The notes: a model not told the origin generated them from the sequence alone. Shown: positions 41,839-50,426, counted from the first letter of the stretch. The stretch is DNA of 64,000 nucleotides from Paractinoplanes polyasparticus (GCF_019710575.1 NZ_JAHWFK010000022.1:42529-106528); one strand, 5' to 3'. A program made the numbers and translations.

Positions 41839-41853
41839 GCACCCCGTCGGTGG

Positions 41854-43491
41854 TCACTGGGCGGTGAGCAGCTCGTTCTCGATGACGACCGGGACCGACA
41901 GGGTCTTGTAGCCGACCTCGTCGAACAGGACGGTCATCCGTTCCTCCTCATAGCCCATCACCGTGCCCGGGCCCCACTCGCCGTGGCGGACCTTGGCGTG
42001 TACGGGGAACGGCTCGTCGGTGGTGGCCTCGACCGTCTCGGCGGCGGTGCCCTCGGCGCAGTTGTCGCAGTGGCCGCACGGCTGGGCCAGGTCTTCGCCG
42101 AAGTAGGCCAGCAGGGTCTGCGTACGGCAGGCCCGGGTCTCGGCGAAGCCTCGCATCATGTCGGTGCGGGACCGGGAAACGACCTGTTGACGCTCGTGTT
42201 CCTTGACCGCGGCGGTGGCTGCGGCGGCGGGCAGGGGAGCGAAGACCGGCACCGTGAGTTTGCTGCCACGGCCGGTGGTCACCGCGCCGACCTGTTCGAG
42301 CAGGTTGAGGTACGAGCCGAGTTTGCGCGGGCCCAGCCCGGTGGCCTCCTTCAACTCGGTCTTGGTCTTCGGGCCCGAGCGCACCGCCGCCGCCAGCTCG
42401 CGCAGCTCGACCTCGTCGGGGGAGCCGCCGGTGAAGAAGCGCTGGATCGCCTCGTCCTCGGAACGCCACAGCAGCAGCGCCTGCGCGGGGTCGTCGTCGC
42501 GGCCGGAACGGCCGATCTCCTGGAAGTAGCTGTCGGGGGAGTCGGGCAGGGCCATGTGGGCGACCCAGCGGATGTTCGCCTTGTCGATGCCCATGCCGAA
42601 CGCCGACGTCGCCACCATGATGTCGACCTTGTCGGCGGTGAAGGTCTCGTGCTTCTGTTCGCGGGCGCCCGCGGCCATGCCGCCGTGGTAGAAGTCGGCC
42701 GGGTAGCCGGCGTCGGTCAGGCGCTCGGCCAGTTCCTCGGCCGCCCGCCGGGTGGCGACGTAGATGATGCCAGGGCGCGGCGCCGAGTCGAGCAGGGCCG
42801 TCAGCTTGCGCCAGCGGTAGTTCTCGTCCGGGCAGTACGCCACCTCGAGGAAGAGGTTCCTGCGGTCGAGTCCGGAGACGTGGATCTCGGGGTTGTCCAG
42901 GTGCAGGCGCTCGATGATGTCGTCGCGGACCGGTGGCGAGGCGGTCGCGGTCAGCGCGAGCACCGGCGGCCGGCCGATGCCCTTGATGAGGTCGCCCAGG
43001 GCCAGGAACTCGGGGCGGAAGTCGTGGCCCCAGGCCGAGATGCAGTGCGCCTCGTCCACGGCGACCAGGCCGGGGCGCAGCGACTTGACCTCGGCCATCC
43101 GCTCGGGGTCGCTGAGCTGTTCGGGCGTGATGAACAGGAACTCGGCGCGACCGGCGCGGATCTCCGCGATCGCCTCGCGCTGCTGCGCCGGCGTCTCGGC
43201 CGAACTGACCCGCACCGCGCGGATCTTCGGGTCGTCGCGCTCGTTGAGGGCGGCGATCTGGTCCTGCTGCAGAGCCAGCAGCGGTGAGATCACCACGGTC
43301 GGGCCGGGCAGCAGGACGGCCGGGATCTGATAAATCGCCGACTTGCCGGCGCCGGTGGGCAGCACGACGAGGGCGTCGCGGCGCCGCAGCACGGCGCGCA
43401 TCGGCTTGAACTGGCCCGGCCGCAGCGAAGGCCACCCGAAGTGGCGCCGGGCGACCTTGCGCAGGCGTGGTCCGTACACGGGAATCTTCAT
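41854..43491 (-). CDS. recQ: RecQ family ATP-dependent DNA helicase
   Basis: A 545-residue helicase. Motif 0/I FGWPSLRPGQFKPM and VLPTGAGKSAIYQIPA (about 20-55), DEAH box VDEAHCISAWGHDFRPEF (about 145), motif III LTATASPPVRDDI, motif VI IGRSGRDDDPAQALLLW (about 325), and the RQC zinc cysteines ACRTQTLLAYFGEDLAQPCGHCDNC (about 450-475). It ends with a small C-terminal domain (VRHGEWGPGTVMGYEEERMTVLFDEVGYKTL) in place of HRDC. It unwinds recombination and repair intermediates 3' to 5'. ATG 43491 begins MKIPVYGPRLRKVARRHFGW. Confidence 0.9.
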   Translation of the reverse strand: MKIPVYGPRLRKVARRHFGWPSLRPGQFKPMRAVLRRRDALVVLPTGAGKSAIYQIPAVLLPGPTVVISPLLALQQDQIAALNERDDPKIRAVRVSSAETPAQQREAIAEIRAGRAEFLFITPEQLSDPERMAEVKSLRPGLVAVDEAHCISAWGHDFRPEFLALGDLIKGIGRPPVLALTATASPPVRDDIIERLHLDNPEIHVSGLDRRNLFLEVAYCPDENYRWRKLTALLDSAPRPGIIYVATRRAAEELAERLTDAGYPADFYHGGMAAGAREQKHETFTADKVDIMVATSAFGMGIDKANIRWVAHMALPDSPDSYFQEIGRSGRDDDPAQALLLWRSEDEAIQRFFTGGSPDEVELRELAAAVRSGPKTKTELKEATGLGPRKLGSYLNLLEQVGAVTTGRGSKLTVPVFAPLPAAAATAAVKEHERQQVVSRSRTDMMRGFAETRACRTQTLLAYFGEDLAQPCGHCDNCAEGTAAETVEATTDEPFPVHAKVRHGEWGPGTVMGYEEERMTVLFDEVGYKTLSVPVVIENELLTAQ

Positions 43492-43531
43492 CGAGCGGCC
43501 AAGGTGCCCGGCCGCCGCTGTGGGCAAACGC

Positions 43532-44482
43532 TCACGACTGCTTCGGCAGGATCTCGTTCTGGTACAGGTCGAAAAGGCCCTGGTAGTTCGGCCCGGTGTT
43601 GGCCACGTAGACCTCGTCGAAGCCGGCCTGGCGGTACTTGTCGAGCATCTCGACGTGCTTCTGCGGGTCGTTGCCGCACACGAAGGACTCCTTGACCATG
43701 TCCTGGGTGACGAGCTGGGACGCCTGCTCGAAGTGCTTCGGCGTGGGCAGCACCTGCGAGAGTTCGCCCGGCACACCGGCGTTGGGCCACTTCTCGTACG
43801 CGATCCGGGCCCCTTCGTCCTCGGTGGACGCGAACGCGGCCTTGAAGCCGGCCTGCGCGATCTTCGACCCGCCCCCGCCCGCGCGGAACTTCGACACCAG
43901 TTCGCCGTCGGGCATCGTGCTCACGTAGCCGTCGCCGATGCGGGCCGCGACCTCCACCGCCTTGGGCCCGAAGCCGGAGATGTAGATGTCGGGCGGCGTG
44001 TCCGGCAGCGTGTAGATGCGCGCGTTCTCGACCGTGTAGTGCTTTCCGCGGTACGAGTAGTTGTCGCCCCGCCACAGGCCACGCATGATCTCGACGGCCT
44101 CCTCGAGCATCTCCAGCCGTACGTCGGCCTCGGGCCAGGCGTCGCCGAAGATGTGCTCGTTGAGGGCCTCACCGGTGCCGATCCCGAGCCGGAACCGGCC
44201 CTGGGTGAGCACCGCGCTGGTGGCCGCGGCCTGCGCGATGACCGCCGGGTGGATGCGGACGGTGGGGCAGGTGACCGCGGTGGTGATCGGCAGGCTGGTC
44301 GCCTCGCTGAGCGCGCCGATCATCGACCAGACGAACGCGCTCTGGCCCTGGGCGTCGACCCACGGGTGGTAGTGGTCCGAGATCCACAGACCGGTGAAGC
44401 CGGCGCGCTCGGCTCCGCGGGCCTGCTCGAGCAGCTCGGCCGGGGTGTATTCCTCGCAGGACAGGAAGTATCCGATATGCAT
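43532..44482 (-). CDS. F420-dependent LLM-class oxidoreductase (TIGR03557-type)
   Basis: A 316-residue luciferase-like TIM barrel. The opening MHIGYFLSCEEYTPAELLEQARGAERAGFTGLWISDHYHPW and the downstream LGIGTGEALNEHIFGDAWPEADVRLEMLEEAVEIMRGLW are typical of F420-dependent glucose-6-phosphate dehydrogenase-like enzymes (TIGR03557). It probably uses coenzyme F420 to oxidise or reduce a small molecule; the substrate is unknown. Length is standard. The gene lies between RecQ and a small membrane protein, all on the minus strand. Confidence 0.85.
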   Translation of the reverse strand: MHIGYFLSCEEYTPAELLEQARGAERAGFTGLWISDHYHPWVDAQGQSAFVWSMIGALSEATSLPITTAVTCPTVRIHPAVIAQAAATSAVLTQGRFRLGIGTGEALNEHIFGDAWPEADVRLEMLEEAVEIMRGLWRGDNYSYRGKHYTVENARIYTLPDTPPDIYISGFGPKAVEVAARIGDGYVSTMPDGELVSKFRAGGGGSKIAQAGFKAAFASTEDEGARIAYEKWPNAGVPGELSQVLPTPKHFEQASQLVTQDMVKESFVCGNDPQKHVEMLDKYRQAGFDEVYVANTGPNYQGLFDLYQNEILPKQS

Positions 44483-44498
44483 GCGCCGGGAATTACCC

Positions 44499-44630
44499 CT
44501 ATTTCTTACCCCCGAACATGCGGCGGATGGCCCAGATGAGCAGCAGAAACGCCAGGGCGACGCCGAGCAGGCGGACGGCGTGCACCTCGGACCAGTCGAC
44601 CTCGGCGGCAGCGAGCACGGTGGGGGTCAC
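44499..44630 (-). CDS. Small membrane protein (43 aa)
   Basis: A 43-codon gene starting at GTG 44630: VTPTVLAAAEVDWSEVHAVRLLGVALAFLLLIWAIRRMFGGKK. One hydrophobic helix (LLGVALAFLLLIWAI) is followed by a basic tail RRMFGGKK that should stay in the cytoplasm. TAGCAT lies exactly 6 nt upstream, so it probably has its own leaderless promoter, and the stop is 16 nt before the F420 enzyme start. The family is unknown. Such short genes are easily missed. Confidence 0.6.
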   Translation of the reverse strand: MTPTVLAAAEVDWSEVHAVRLLGVALAFLLLIWAIRRMFGGKK

Positions 44631-44777
44631 CCCCGCATGCTATCGAGCAGGCTTAACCCAGAGCTAATAGAAAGGTTTGTTGACTGAAACAGGCCGGGGG
44701 TGTGACCATGGGATCCGCACAACGGGGGACGCGCTCTCCAGCAGCGCGCTGAAACGTCACCGGAGGTACGGGGGCCC

Positions 44778-46343
44778 ATGCCGAACCATGGCGAATTGCC
44801 GGAACTCGCCGCGAGGGTGCTTCAGCCGGGATTCGCCGGCACCACCGCGCCCGACTGGGTCCGGCGGTGGCTCGGCGAAGGTCTCGGCGGCGTCGCGCTG
44901 TTCGCGCGCAACGTCGAGTCGCCGGCTCAGGTCGCGGCGCTGACCGCCCAGCTGCGGGCCGAGCGGCCGGACGTGCTCGTGGCGATCGACGAGGAGGCCG
45001 GCGACGTCACCCGGTTCGAGTCGCGGCTCGGCAGCTCCCGGCCCGGCAACCTCGCCCTGGGCGCGATCGACGACGTCCGGCTGACCGAGGAGGTCGCCCA
45101 CGACCTGGGCTGCGACCTCGCCAACGCCGGCATCACGCTCGACTACGCGCCCGACACCGACGTCAACAGCAACGCGGCCAACCCGGTCATCGGCGTCCGT
45201 GCCTTCGGCGCCGAGGCCCAGCTGGTGGCGCGCCACTCCGCCGCGTTCGTACGCGGCCTCCAGTCGGCCGGCGTCGCCGCCTGCGCCAAGCACTTCCCCG
45301 GTCACGGCGACACCAGCGTCGACTCGCACCACGACGTCCCGTTGATCGACCGCGACCGCGCGCAGCTCGAGGAGTGCGAACTGGTGCCGTTCCGGGCTGC
45401 CATCGCGGCCGGCGTGCGGGTCGTCATGACCGGGCACCTGCTCGTTCCCGCGTACGACGCGGAGCTGCCGGCCACGCTGAGCCGTCCCATCCTCACCGGA
45501 CTGTTGCGCGAGGAGCTCGGCTTCGACGGGCTGATCGTCACCGACGGCATCGAGATGCAGGCCGTGCGCCGCCGCTACGGGCTGGCCGGCGCCACCGTCC
45601 GGGCCCTCGCGGCCGGGGTGGACGCCATCTGCGTGGGCGGCGACCACGCCGACGAGCAGACCGCGGCGCTGCTGCGCGACGCCATCGTGGCCGCGGTGCG
45701 GTCGGGCGAGCTGCCGGAGGAGCGCCTGCGCTCGGCCGCGGCCCGGGTGCGCCGCCTCGGCGAGTGGACCACCGCCACCCAGACCGCCACCGGCGCGCGG
45801 GCCGTCGCCGACTCCACCCCCGAGGTGACCGTGCTGAGCCACACCGCGAGTGTCGGCTTCGACGCGGCCCGCCGCGCCGTCCGGGTCACCGCCACCGCCG
45901 ACGGCGCCGGCCGGCTGCCGGTCGACGGCCCGGCCCACGTCGTGGAGTTCGCCCCGCCGCGCAACATCGCCATCGGCGCCGAGACCCCGTGGGGCCTGGG
46001 CGCGCCCCTCGACGACCTGCTGCCCGGAACCACCTCGGTGCGGCTGACCGAGGACGACCTCGGCGCCGATCCGGTGGCGACCGTGCTCGACGGCTCGGCC
46101 GGCCGCCCGCTGGTGCTGGTGGTGCGGGACGTGCACCGGCACGCCTGGCTGGCCGACGTGCTCGGCGCCGTGCTGGCCCGGCGGCCCGACGCGGTCGTGG
46201 TCGAGATGGGCGTGCCCGAGACGGTGCTGGGTGCGGTGCACATCGCGACCTACGGCGCCACCCGTGCCTGCGGGCGGGCCGCCGCCGAGCTGATCGCGGG
46301 CACCCGGGTGCCCGCGCCGGCGCCGCAGCCCCTGGCGGCATGA
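44778..46343 (+). CDS. Glycoside hydrolase family 3 (beta-N-acetylhexosaminidase-like)
   Basis: A 521-residue GH3 protein without a signal peptide. The NagZ-type active-site motif KHFPGHGDTSVDSHHDVP (about residues 173-190) holds the His/Asp catalytic dyad, and VTDGIEMQAV carries the Asp nucleophile; VAIDEEAGDVTRFE is the substrate-loop region. It should release N-acetylglucosamine from peptidoglycan or chitin fragments inside the cell. The last about 170 residues are an extra C-terminal domain of unclear role. Start ATG 44778 follows GGAGG at about 11 nt. A long inverted repeat separates it from the convergent acetyltransferase. Confidence 0.87.
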   Translation: MPNHGELPELAARVLQPGFAGTTAPDWVRRWLGEGLGGVALFARNVESPAQVAALTAQLRAERPDVLVAIDEEAGDVTRFESRLGSSRPGNLALGAIDDVRLTEEVAHDLGCDLANAGITLDYAPDTDVNSNAANPVIGVRAFGAEAQLVARHSAAFVRGLQSAGVAACAKHFPGHGDTSVDSHHDVPLIDRDRAQLEECELVPFRAAIAAGVRVVMTGHLLVPAYDAELPATLSRPILTGLLREELGFDGLIVTDGIEMQAVRRRYGLAGATVRALAAGVDAICVGGDHADEQTAALLRDAIVAAVRSGELPEERLRSAAARVRRLGEWTTATQTATGARAVADSTPEVTVLSHTASVGFDAARRAVRVTATADGAGRLPVDGPAHVVEFAPPRNIAIGAETPWGLGAPLDDLLPGTTSVRLTEDDLGADPVATVLDGSAGRPLVLVVRDVHRHAWLADVLGAVLARRPDAVVVEMGVPETVLGAVHIATYGATRACGRAAAELIAGTRVPAPAPQPLAA

Positions 46344-46347
46344 GACT

Positions 46348-46393
46348 CCGGTCGCCGGCGGTCAGGGCGGGGGGCTCGGCCGCCGGCGACCGG
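46348..46393. terminator. Bidirectional hairpin
   Basis: Fourteen-base perfect arms CCGGTCGCCGGCGG (46348-46361) and CCGCCGGCGACCGG (46380-46393), 18-nt loop, between the convergent GH3 and GNAT genes. No U-tract. Confidence 0.65.
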
Positions 46394-46411
46394 TTCCCGT
46401 CCCGATGATCG

Positions 46412-46696
46412 TCAGTCCTCGATGATGTCGTCGTACCCGGGGTGCTCGGCGACGTACTTGGCGAAGAACGGGCACGCGGGATAGACACGGGCGCCCTGGG
46501 CGCGCAGCGCGTCGAGCGTGTGCTCGGCCAGCACGTTGCCCAGGCCCTGGCCACGGAAGCGCCGGTTGATCTCGCTGTGGGTCACGACCGTGACGCCGTC
46601 GCGCACCCGGTAGGCGGCGAAGCCGGCCACGTCGTCGCCGATCCTCAGCTCGTAGCGCTGCTGGGCGGGATTGTCGCGCACATCGACGTCGCTCAT
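46412..46696 (-). CDS. Small GNAT acetyltransferase (YjdJ-type)
   Basis: A 94-residue protein with the short YjdJ/N-acetyltransferase domain. RRFRGQGLGNVLAEHTLDALRAQGARVYPACPFFAKYVAEHPGYDD includes the acetyl-CoA loop RGQGLGN and the conserved CPFF and HPGY segments. These proteins probably acetylate small molecules or free amino groups; the substrate is unknown. TAAGCT lies 6 nt upstream of ATG 46696, with no Shine-Dalgarno, so a leaderless transcript is likely. Divergent from the lipoprotein gene. Confidence 0.85.
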   Translation of the reverse strand: MSDVDVRDNPAQQRYELRIGDDVAGFAAYRVRDGVTVVTHSEINRRFRGQGLGNVLAEHTLDALRAQGARVYPACPFFAKYVAEHPGYDDIIED

Positions 46697-46737
46697 CGGC
46701 TCAGCTTAGGGTCGCGCGGGCCCCGTACGCTGGAAGG

Positions 46738-47064
46738 GTGTTGAAACCCACGCAACGCCTAGCCGTCGTCCTCAGCTCGGCCACCCTGCTCGGCGCGCTC
46801 CTCGCCGGATGCAGCAGTGACAACGTGAGCTGCGGCCTCGACCAGTGCACTGTCTCGATCGACCGCGAAACCAACGCGAGCGCGAGTTTCCTGGGTGTGG
46901 AGGCCAAGTTCATCAGCGCCGACGCCGACACCGTGACGCTCGACGTGGCCGGCGAGCAGATCAGCCTGACCAAGGGCCAGCAGGCGGTCGAGGTCGCCGG
47001 GCTGCAGGTTTCGCTGGACAGCGTGACCAGCGACAAGATCGGCCTGGAGGTCTCGCGCGCATAA
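46738..47064 (+). CDS. Putative lipoprotein (108 aa)
   Basis: A 108-residue exported protein. The N terminus LKPTQRLAVVLSSATLLGALLAGC is a signal peptide with lipobox LLAGC, so the mature protein should be lipid-anchored. The remaining 84 residues, SSDNVSCGLDQCTVSIDRETNASASFLGVEAKFISADADTVTLDVAGEQISL, are beta-rich with a Cys pair and resemble a small beta sandwich. GTG 46738 has TACGCT 6 nt upstream, fitting a leaderless mRNA; TTG 46741 is possible. No family recognised. Confidence 0.65.
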   Translation: MLKPTQRLAVVLSSATLLGALLAGCSSDNVSCGLDQCTVSIDRETNASASFLGVEAKFISADADTVTLDVAGEQISLTKGQQAVEVAGLQVSLDSVTSDKIGLEVSRA

Positions 47065-47081
47065 CAGAGGCCCCTCCGGCG

Positions 47082-47109
47082 CGTCCCGGGTTTGAGAAAA
47101 CCCGGGACG
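47082..47109 (+). terminator. Hairpin between lipoprotein and DUF1206 genes
   Basis: Twelve-base perfect arms CGTCCCGGGTTT and AAACCCGGGACG with loop GAGA, ending 15 nt before the DUF1206 start. It could terminate the lipoprotein transcript or attenuate read-through. Confidence 0.7.
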
Positions 47110-47124
47110 GGTCATTTCATCGGC

Positions 47125-47949
47125 ATGACATCCGCCGCCTCGAACGTCAAGGGCTCCGCCTCGCGGGCCGCCGACAGCAAGCCGCTCGAATATCTTGCCC
47201 GGGGCGGCTTCATCGGCTACGGCATCATCCACCTTCTCTTCGCCTGGATCGCCTTCCAGGTGGCCTTCCAGGGCTCGTCGCAGGAGAGCGACCAGTCCGG
47301 TGCGCTGCAGTCGCTGGCCGGCAACGGCTTCGGCAAGACGCTTCTCGTCGTGATCGCGGTCGGCATGATCGCGATGGCCATCTGGCAGGCCTTCGAGGCC
47401 GCCATCGGCGAGAGTGGCGAGCAGGACCGCGCCGCGATGGCCGAGCGCGTCCTCTCCGGCGCGCGCGCCATCCTCTACCTCTACCTGGCCTGGATCGCCA
47501 TCAAGGTCGTCCAGGGCTCCAACGCCTCGATGGGCGACAAGTCGCAGAGCCAGACCTCGAGCATCATGGACAACACCGGCGGACGCTGGCTGATCGGCCT
47601 GGTCGGCCTCGTGGTGGTCGGCATCGGCGTCGGGATGGCCATCTACGGCTACAAGAAGAAGTTCACCAAGCACCTCAAGACCGGCGAGATGGCGCCCGGC
47701 ACCCGTAAGCCGATCATCCGCCTGGGCATGGCCGGCTACATGGCCAAGGGCACGGCGTACGCCATCGCGGGCATCCTGGTGATCATGGCCGCGGTGAACT
47801 ACGACCCCGAGAAGGCCCGTGGGCTCGACGCGGCGCTGAAGACGCTCGCCGGCAACTCGTGGGGCGTGTGGCTGCTCGGGTTGATCGCCCTGGGTATCGC
47901 GGCCTTCGGCGTCTACTGCATCGCACAGGCCAAGTACCGGAAAGTGTGA
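47125..47949 (+). CDS. DUF1206 membrane protein
   Basis: A 274-residue integral membrane protein with three repeats of a two-helix unit, at about 23-90, 107-185 and 197-270: ARGGFIGYGIIHLLFAWIAFQVAF, LSGARAILYLYLAWIAIKVV and MAGYMAKGTAYAIAGILVIMAA each open with a small-residue helix. This is the DUF1206 layout; the function is unknown. ATG 47125 has no strong Shine-Dalgarno. The first 20 residues are a soluble basic stretch. Confidence 0.82.
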   Translation: MTSAASNVKGSASRAADSKPLEYLARGGFIGYGIIHLLFAWIAFQVAFQGSSQESDQSGALQSLAGNGFGKTLLVVIAVGMIAMAIWQAFEAAIGESGEQDRAAMAERVLSGARAILYLYLAWIAIKVVQGSNASMGDKSQSQTSSIMDNTGGRWLIGLVGLVVVGIGVGMAIYGYKKKFTKHLKTGEMAPGTRKPIIRLGMAGYMAKGTAYAIAGILVIMAAVNYDPEKARGLDAALKTLAGNSWGVWLLGLIALGIAAFGVYCIAQAKYRKV

Positions 47950-48044
47950 GCAACCTCTGACCTTCGTGCGGGAACGTTGCGGGTGCCGGTGACCAGGGCA
48001 AGCTGGGTCGCTGGTACCCGCATTTTCGTGCGAAGGAGAGACAC

Positions 48045-49211
48045 GTGCCCAGCACTGTGAAGGCCCTGCTCACCGTATTGGTGGCGGCGGGGCTGGCGAT
48101 CGCGCTGGTCCTGGTCGTGCATTGGGTGCTGGTGCGCCTCGGCCGCAAATCGGACCTGGCGGCCGATCTGGCCCGCACCGCGCACAAGCCGTTCCTGGTG
48201 ACCATGACGCTGTTCGCGATCCAGCAGGCGCTCCGCGCCGCCGCGGGGGAGTTCCCCGGTCGTGGGGGCGTGCTGCACGCGCTCGTCATCTGTTTCATAG
48301 CCGCCTTCGCCTGGCTGGTGGCCGCGTTCGTGCTCGTGCTGGAGGACGCGGCGCTGTCCCGCTGGCGCACCGACGTGCCGGACAACCTCAAGCGCCGCCG
48401 CTTCAAGACCCAGGTGGTGATGATCCGCCGCCTCACCGTGGCCACGATCGTCGTGCTCACCCTGGGCGTCGTGCTGATGACCTTCCCCGGCGTCCGGGCG
48501 CTGGGCGCGAGCGTGCTGGCCTCGGCCGGCGTGATCAGCGTGATCGCGGCGCTGGCGGCCCAGAGCACTCTCGGCAACGTCTTCGCCGGTTTGCAACTCG
48601 CGTTCAGCGACGCCGTCCGGGTCGACGACGTGGTGGTCGTCGAGGGGGAGTGGGGCCGCATCGAGGAGCTCACGCTCACCTACGTCGCGGTGCAGATCTG
48701 GGACGACCGGCGGCTGGTCCTGCCGACGTCCTACTTCACGACCAAGCCGTTTCAGAACTGGACCCGCTCGTCCTCGGCCGTGCTGGGCACCGCCGAGGTC
48801 GACGTCGACTGGTCGACCGAGGTCGAGCCGCTGCGCGCCGAGTTGCGAGCCACCTGCGAGGGCTCCGAGCTGTGGGACGGCCGGGTCTGCGTGTTGCAGG
48901 TGACCCAGGCGACCGGCGGCATGGTGCGGCTGCGGGCCCTGGTCAGCGCGAGCGACGCGCCCTCGCTGTGGGACCTGCGCTGCCTGGTGCGCGAGCGGCT
49001 GGTGACCTTCATCTGGGCCCACCAGCGCGACGCTCTGCCGCGCTACCGGGCCGATCTGGCCGGCGGCACGCGACCGGTCGCGACCGCGCCCCGCTCGGCG
49101 CCGCGGAGCGACTCGGACGACAGCCGTTTCTACAGCGGCGAGGACGGCGAGGAACGCCACGCGAACTTCGCCGGGCCGGAGGAGACGGTGCCCGTCCCGG
49201 CCAACCGCTGA
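48045..49211 (+). CDS. MscS-family mechanosensitive ion channel
   Basis: A 388-residue channel with four to five membrane helices. The pore-lining helix and cytoplasmic beta-domain are recognisable: GASVLASAGVISVIAALAAQSTLGNVFAGLQLAFSDAVRVDDVVVVEGEWGRIEELTLTYVAVQIWDDRRLVLPTSYFTTKPFQNWTR (about 160-250). It should open under membrane tension and release small solutes on hypo-osmotic shock. The C-terminal 50 residues are disordered and acidic. GTG 48045 has AAGGAGAG upstream. It heads a set of envelope genes. Confidence 0.87.
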   Translation: MPSTVKALLTVLVAAGLAIALVLVVHWVLVRLGRKSDLAADLARTAHKPFLVTMTLFAIQQALRAAAGEFPGRGGVLHALVICFIAAFAWLVAAFVLVLEDAALSRWRTDVPDNLKRRRFKTQVVMIRRLTVATIVVLTLGVVLMTFPGVRALGASVLASAGVISVIAALAAQSTLGNVFAGLQLAFSDAVRVDDVVVVEGEWGRIEELTLTYVAVQIWDDRRLVLPTSYFTTKPFQNWTRSSSAVLGTAEVDVDWSTEVEPLRAELRATCEGSELWDGRVCVLQVTQATGGMVRLRALVSASDAPSLWDLRCLVRERLVTFIWAHQRDALPRYRADLAGGTRPVATAPRSAPRSDSDDSRFYSGEDGEERHANFAGPEETVPVPANR

Positions 49212-49293
49212 TCCGTTCTGGCGGGTTTCCCGCAGCAGGATTGACGCGCCGGTGATCAGGGCATAAACCCGTCACAGGGGAAAGGAGGACTCC

Positions 49294-49725
49294 ATGGCCG
49301 ATGTTCTGAACGGCCGCCAGCCCAGCACAGGCGCCGATCAGTCCACATCCGAGTTGGTGCAGCGCGCGAGCGAGCAGATCAGTCGTCTCGTCCGCGACGA
49401 GATCGCGCTGGCCAAGGCCGAGCTGGCCGAGAAGGGCAAGCATGCCGGTATCGGCATCGGCCTGTTCGGTGGCGGCGGGGTTCTCGCCATGTACGGCGTC
49501 GGCGCCCTCGTGGCCACCCTGATCATCATCTTCGATCTGTTCCTGCCGCTCTGGCTGGCCGCCCTGATCATCACGGTCGCGCTCTTCGCGCTCGCCGGTG
49601 TTCTCGCCCTGATCGGCAAGAACCAGGTGTCGAAGGCCGTGCCCCCCGAACCCTCGGCCGCCATGCAGAGCGTCAAGGCCGACGTCGACGAGGTCAAGCA
49701 GGCCGTGGAACGAGGACGGGCATGA
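49294..49725 (+). CDS. Phage-holin-like family protein (Holin-X type)
   Basis: A 143-residue protein with two adjacent membrane helices (GIGLFGGGGVLAMYGVGALVATLIIIFDLFL and LWLAALIITVALFALAGVLALIG) preceded by an amphipathic segment ELVQRASEQISRLVRDEIALAKAELAEKGKHAG and followed by a charged tail. This is the actinobacterial holin-X pattern, a chromosomal envelope protein rather than prophage. GAAAGGAGGA precedes ATG 49294. Its stop overlaps the DUF3618 gene (ATGA). Confidence 0.8.
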   Translation: MADVLNGRQPSTGADQSTSELVQRASEQISRLVRDEIALAKAELAEKGKHAGIGIGLFGGGGVLAMYGVGALVATLIIIFDLFLPLWLAALIITVALFALAGVLALIGKNQVSKAVPPEPSAAMQSVKADVDEVKQAVERGRA

Positions 49726-50150
49726 GCGAGAAGAACGGTTCGCCGGAGCCGAAGCCGTCGATCGACGAGCTGCGCGCCGAGATCAAGCAGACGCGGGCCG
49801 AGCTCGGCGAGACGGTGCAGGCCCTCGCGGCCAAGGCCGACGTCAAGGCCCGAGCCAAGGAGCAGGTCGAGCAGACCAAGCAGAAGGTCAAGGCCCAGGC
49901 CGTCGAGGCCACTGAGCGGGTACGCGGCGCGGCCGTGGCAGCCGCGGGCGCGGTCAGCGGCAAGGTGCACGAGGCCGCCGACCGGACGTCCGAGAAGGCG
50001 CACGGTGCGGCCGAGCTGACCGTGGCCAAGGCCGACGAGTTCGACGTCCGCGAGAAGGTGCGGAACAGCTCGGTTCCGCTTCCTCTGGTCGTGGCCGGAG
50101 TGGTGGCACTGGTCGGGATCATTCTGATCGTTCGAGGGAGGCGCCGGTGA
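49722..50150 (+). CDS. DUF3618 family protein
   Basis: A 142-residue protein: SIDELRAEIKQTRAELGETVQALAAKADVKARAKEQVEQTKQKVKAQA is the DUF3618 coiled N-terminal motif, followed by a long Ala/Lys amphipathic helix and one C-terminal membrane helix (VPLPLVVAGVVALVGIILIV) with a basic tail RGRRR. It overlaps both neighbours by ATGA or GTGA, showing strong translational coupling with the holin-like and DUF4235 genes. Function unknown; likely structural at the envelope. Confidence 0.85.
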   Translation: MSEKNGSPEPKPSIDELRAEIKQTRAELGETVQALAAKADVKARAKEQVEQTKQKVKAQAVEATERVRGAAVAAAGAVSGKVHEAADRTSEKAHGAAELTVAKADEFDVREKVRNSSVPLPLVVAGVVALVGIILIVRGRRR

Positions 50151-50419
50151 GCGGCAAGGTTTCGAAGCTGGCCTACAAGCCGGTCGGGTTGCTGCTCGGC
50201 ATCGGCGCCGGCACGGTCGCGGGCTTCGTGTTCAAGGAGGTCTGGAAGCTGGCCGGCAACGACGACGACGCACCCAACGCAACCGATGAGGATCGGGGCT
50301 GGGGCGAGGTTCTCGTGGCGGCCGCTCTGCAAGGCGCTATCTTCGCTCTCGTGAAGGCGGCCGTCGATCGCGGTGGCGCTGTTGGCGTACGGAAACTGAC
50401 TGGTCAATGGCCTAACTGA
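50147..50419 (+). CDS. DUF4235 family protein
   Basis: A 90-residue membrane protein starting GTG 50147 in a GTGA overlap. KLAYKPVGLLLGIGAGTVAGFVFKEVWKLAGNDDDAPNATDEDRGWGEVLVAAALQGAIFALVKAAVDRGG has two helices flanking a conserved acidic loop DEDRGWGEV, the DUF4235 signature. Last gene of the holin/DUF3618/DUF4235 operon; a small hairpin covers its stop codon. Role unknown. Confidence 0.85.
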   Translation: MSGKVSKLAYKPVGLLLGIGAGTVAGFVFKEVWKLAGNDDDAPNATDEDRGWGEVLVAAALQGAIFALVKAAVDRGGAVGVRKLTGQWPN

Positions 50420-50426
50420 AGTTAGG
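50411..50426 (+). terminator. Small hairpin over the DUF4235 stop
   Basis: CCTAAC (50411-50416) and GTTAGG (50421-50426) with loop TGAA; the TGA stop of the DUF4235 gene is in the loop. TTTA follows. Short stem, so modest confidence. Confidence 0.5.

Noticed and set aside
44677..44943. Short + strand frame overlapping the start of the GH3 gene
   Set aside because: Cys/Ser/Arg-rich shadow of the GH3 gene; no RBS or conserved motif.
49294..49725. Prophage because of a holin-like protein
   Set aside because: The Holin-X type is a common chromosomal envelope protein and there are no other phage genes.
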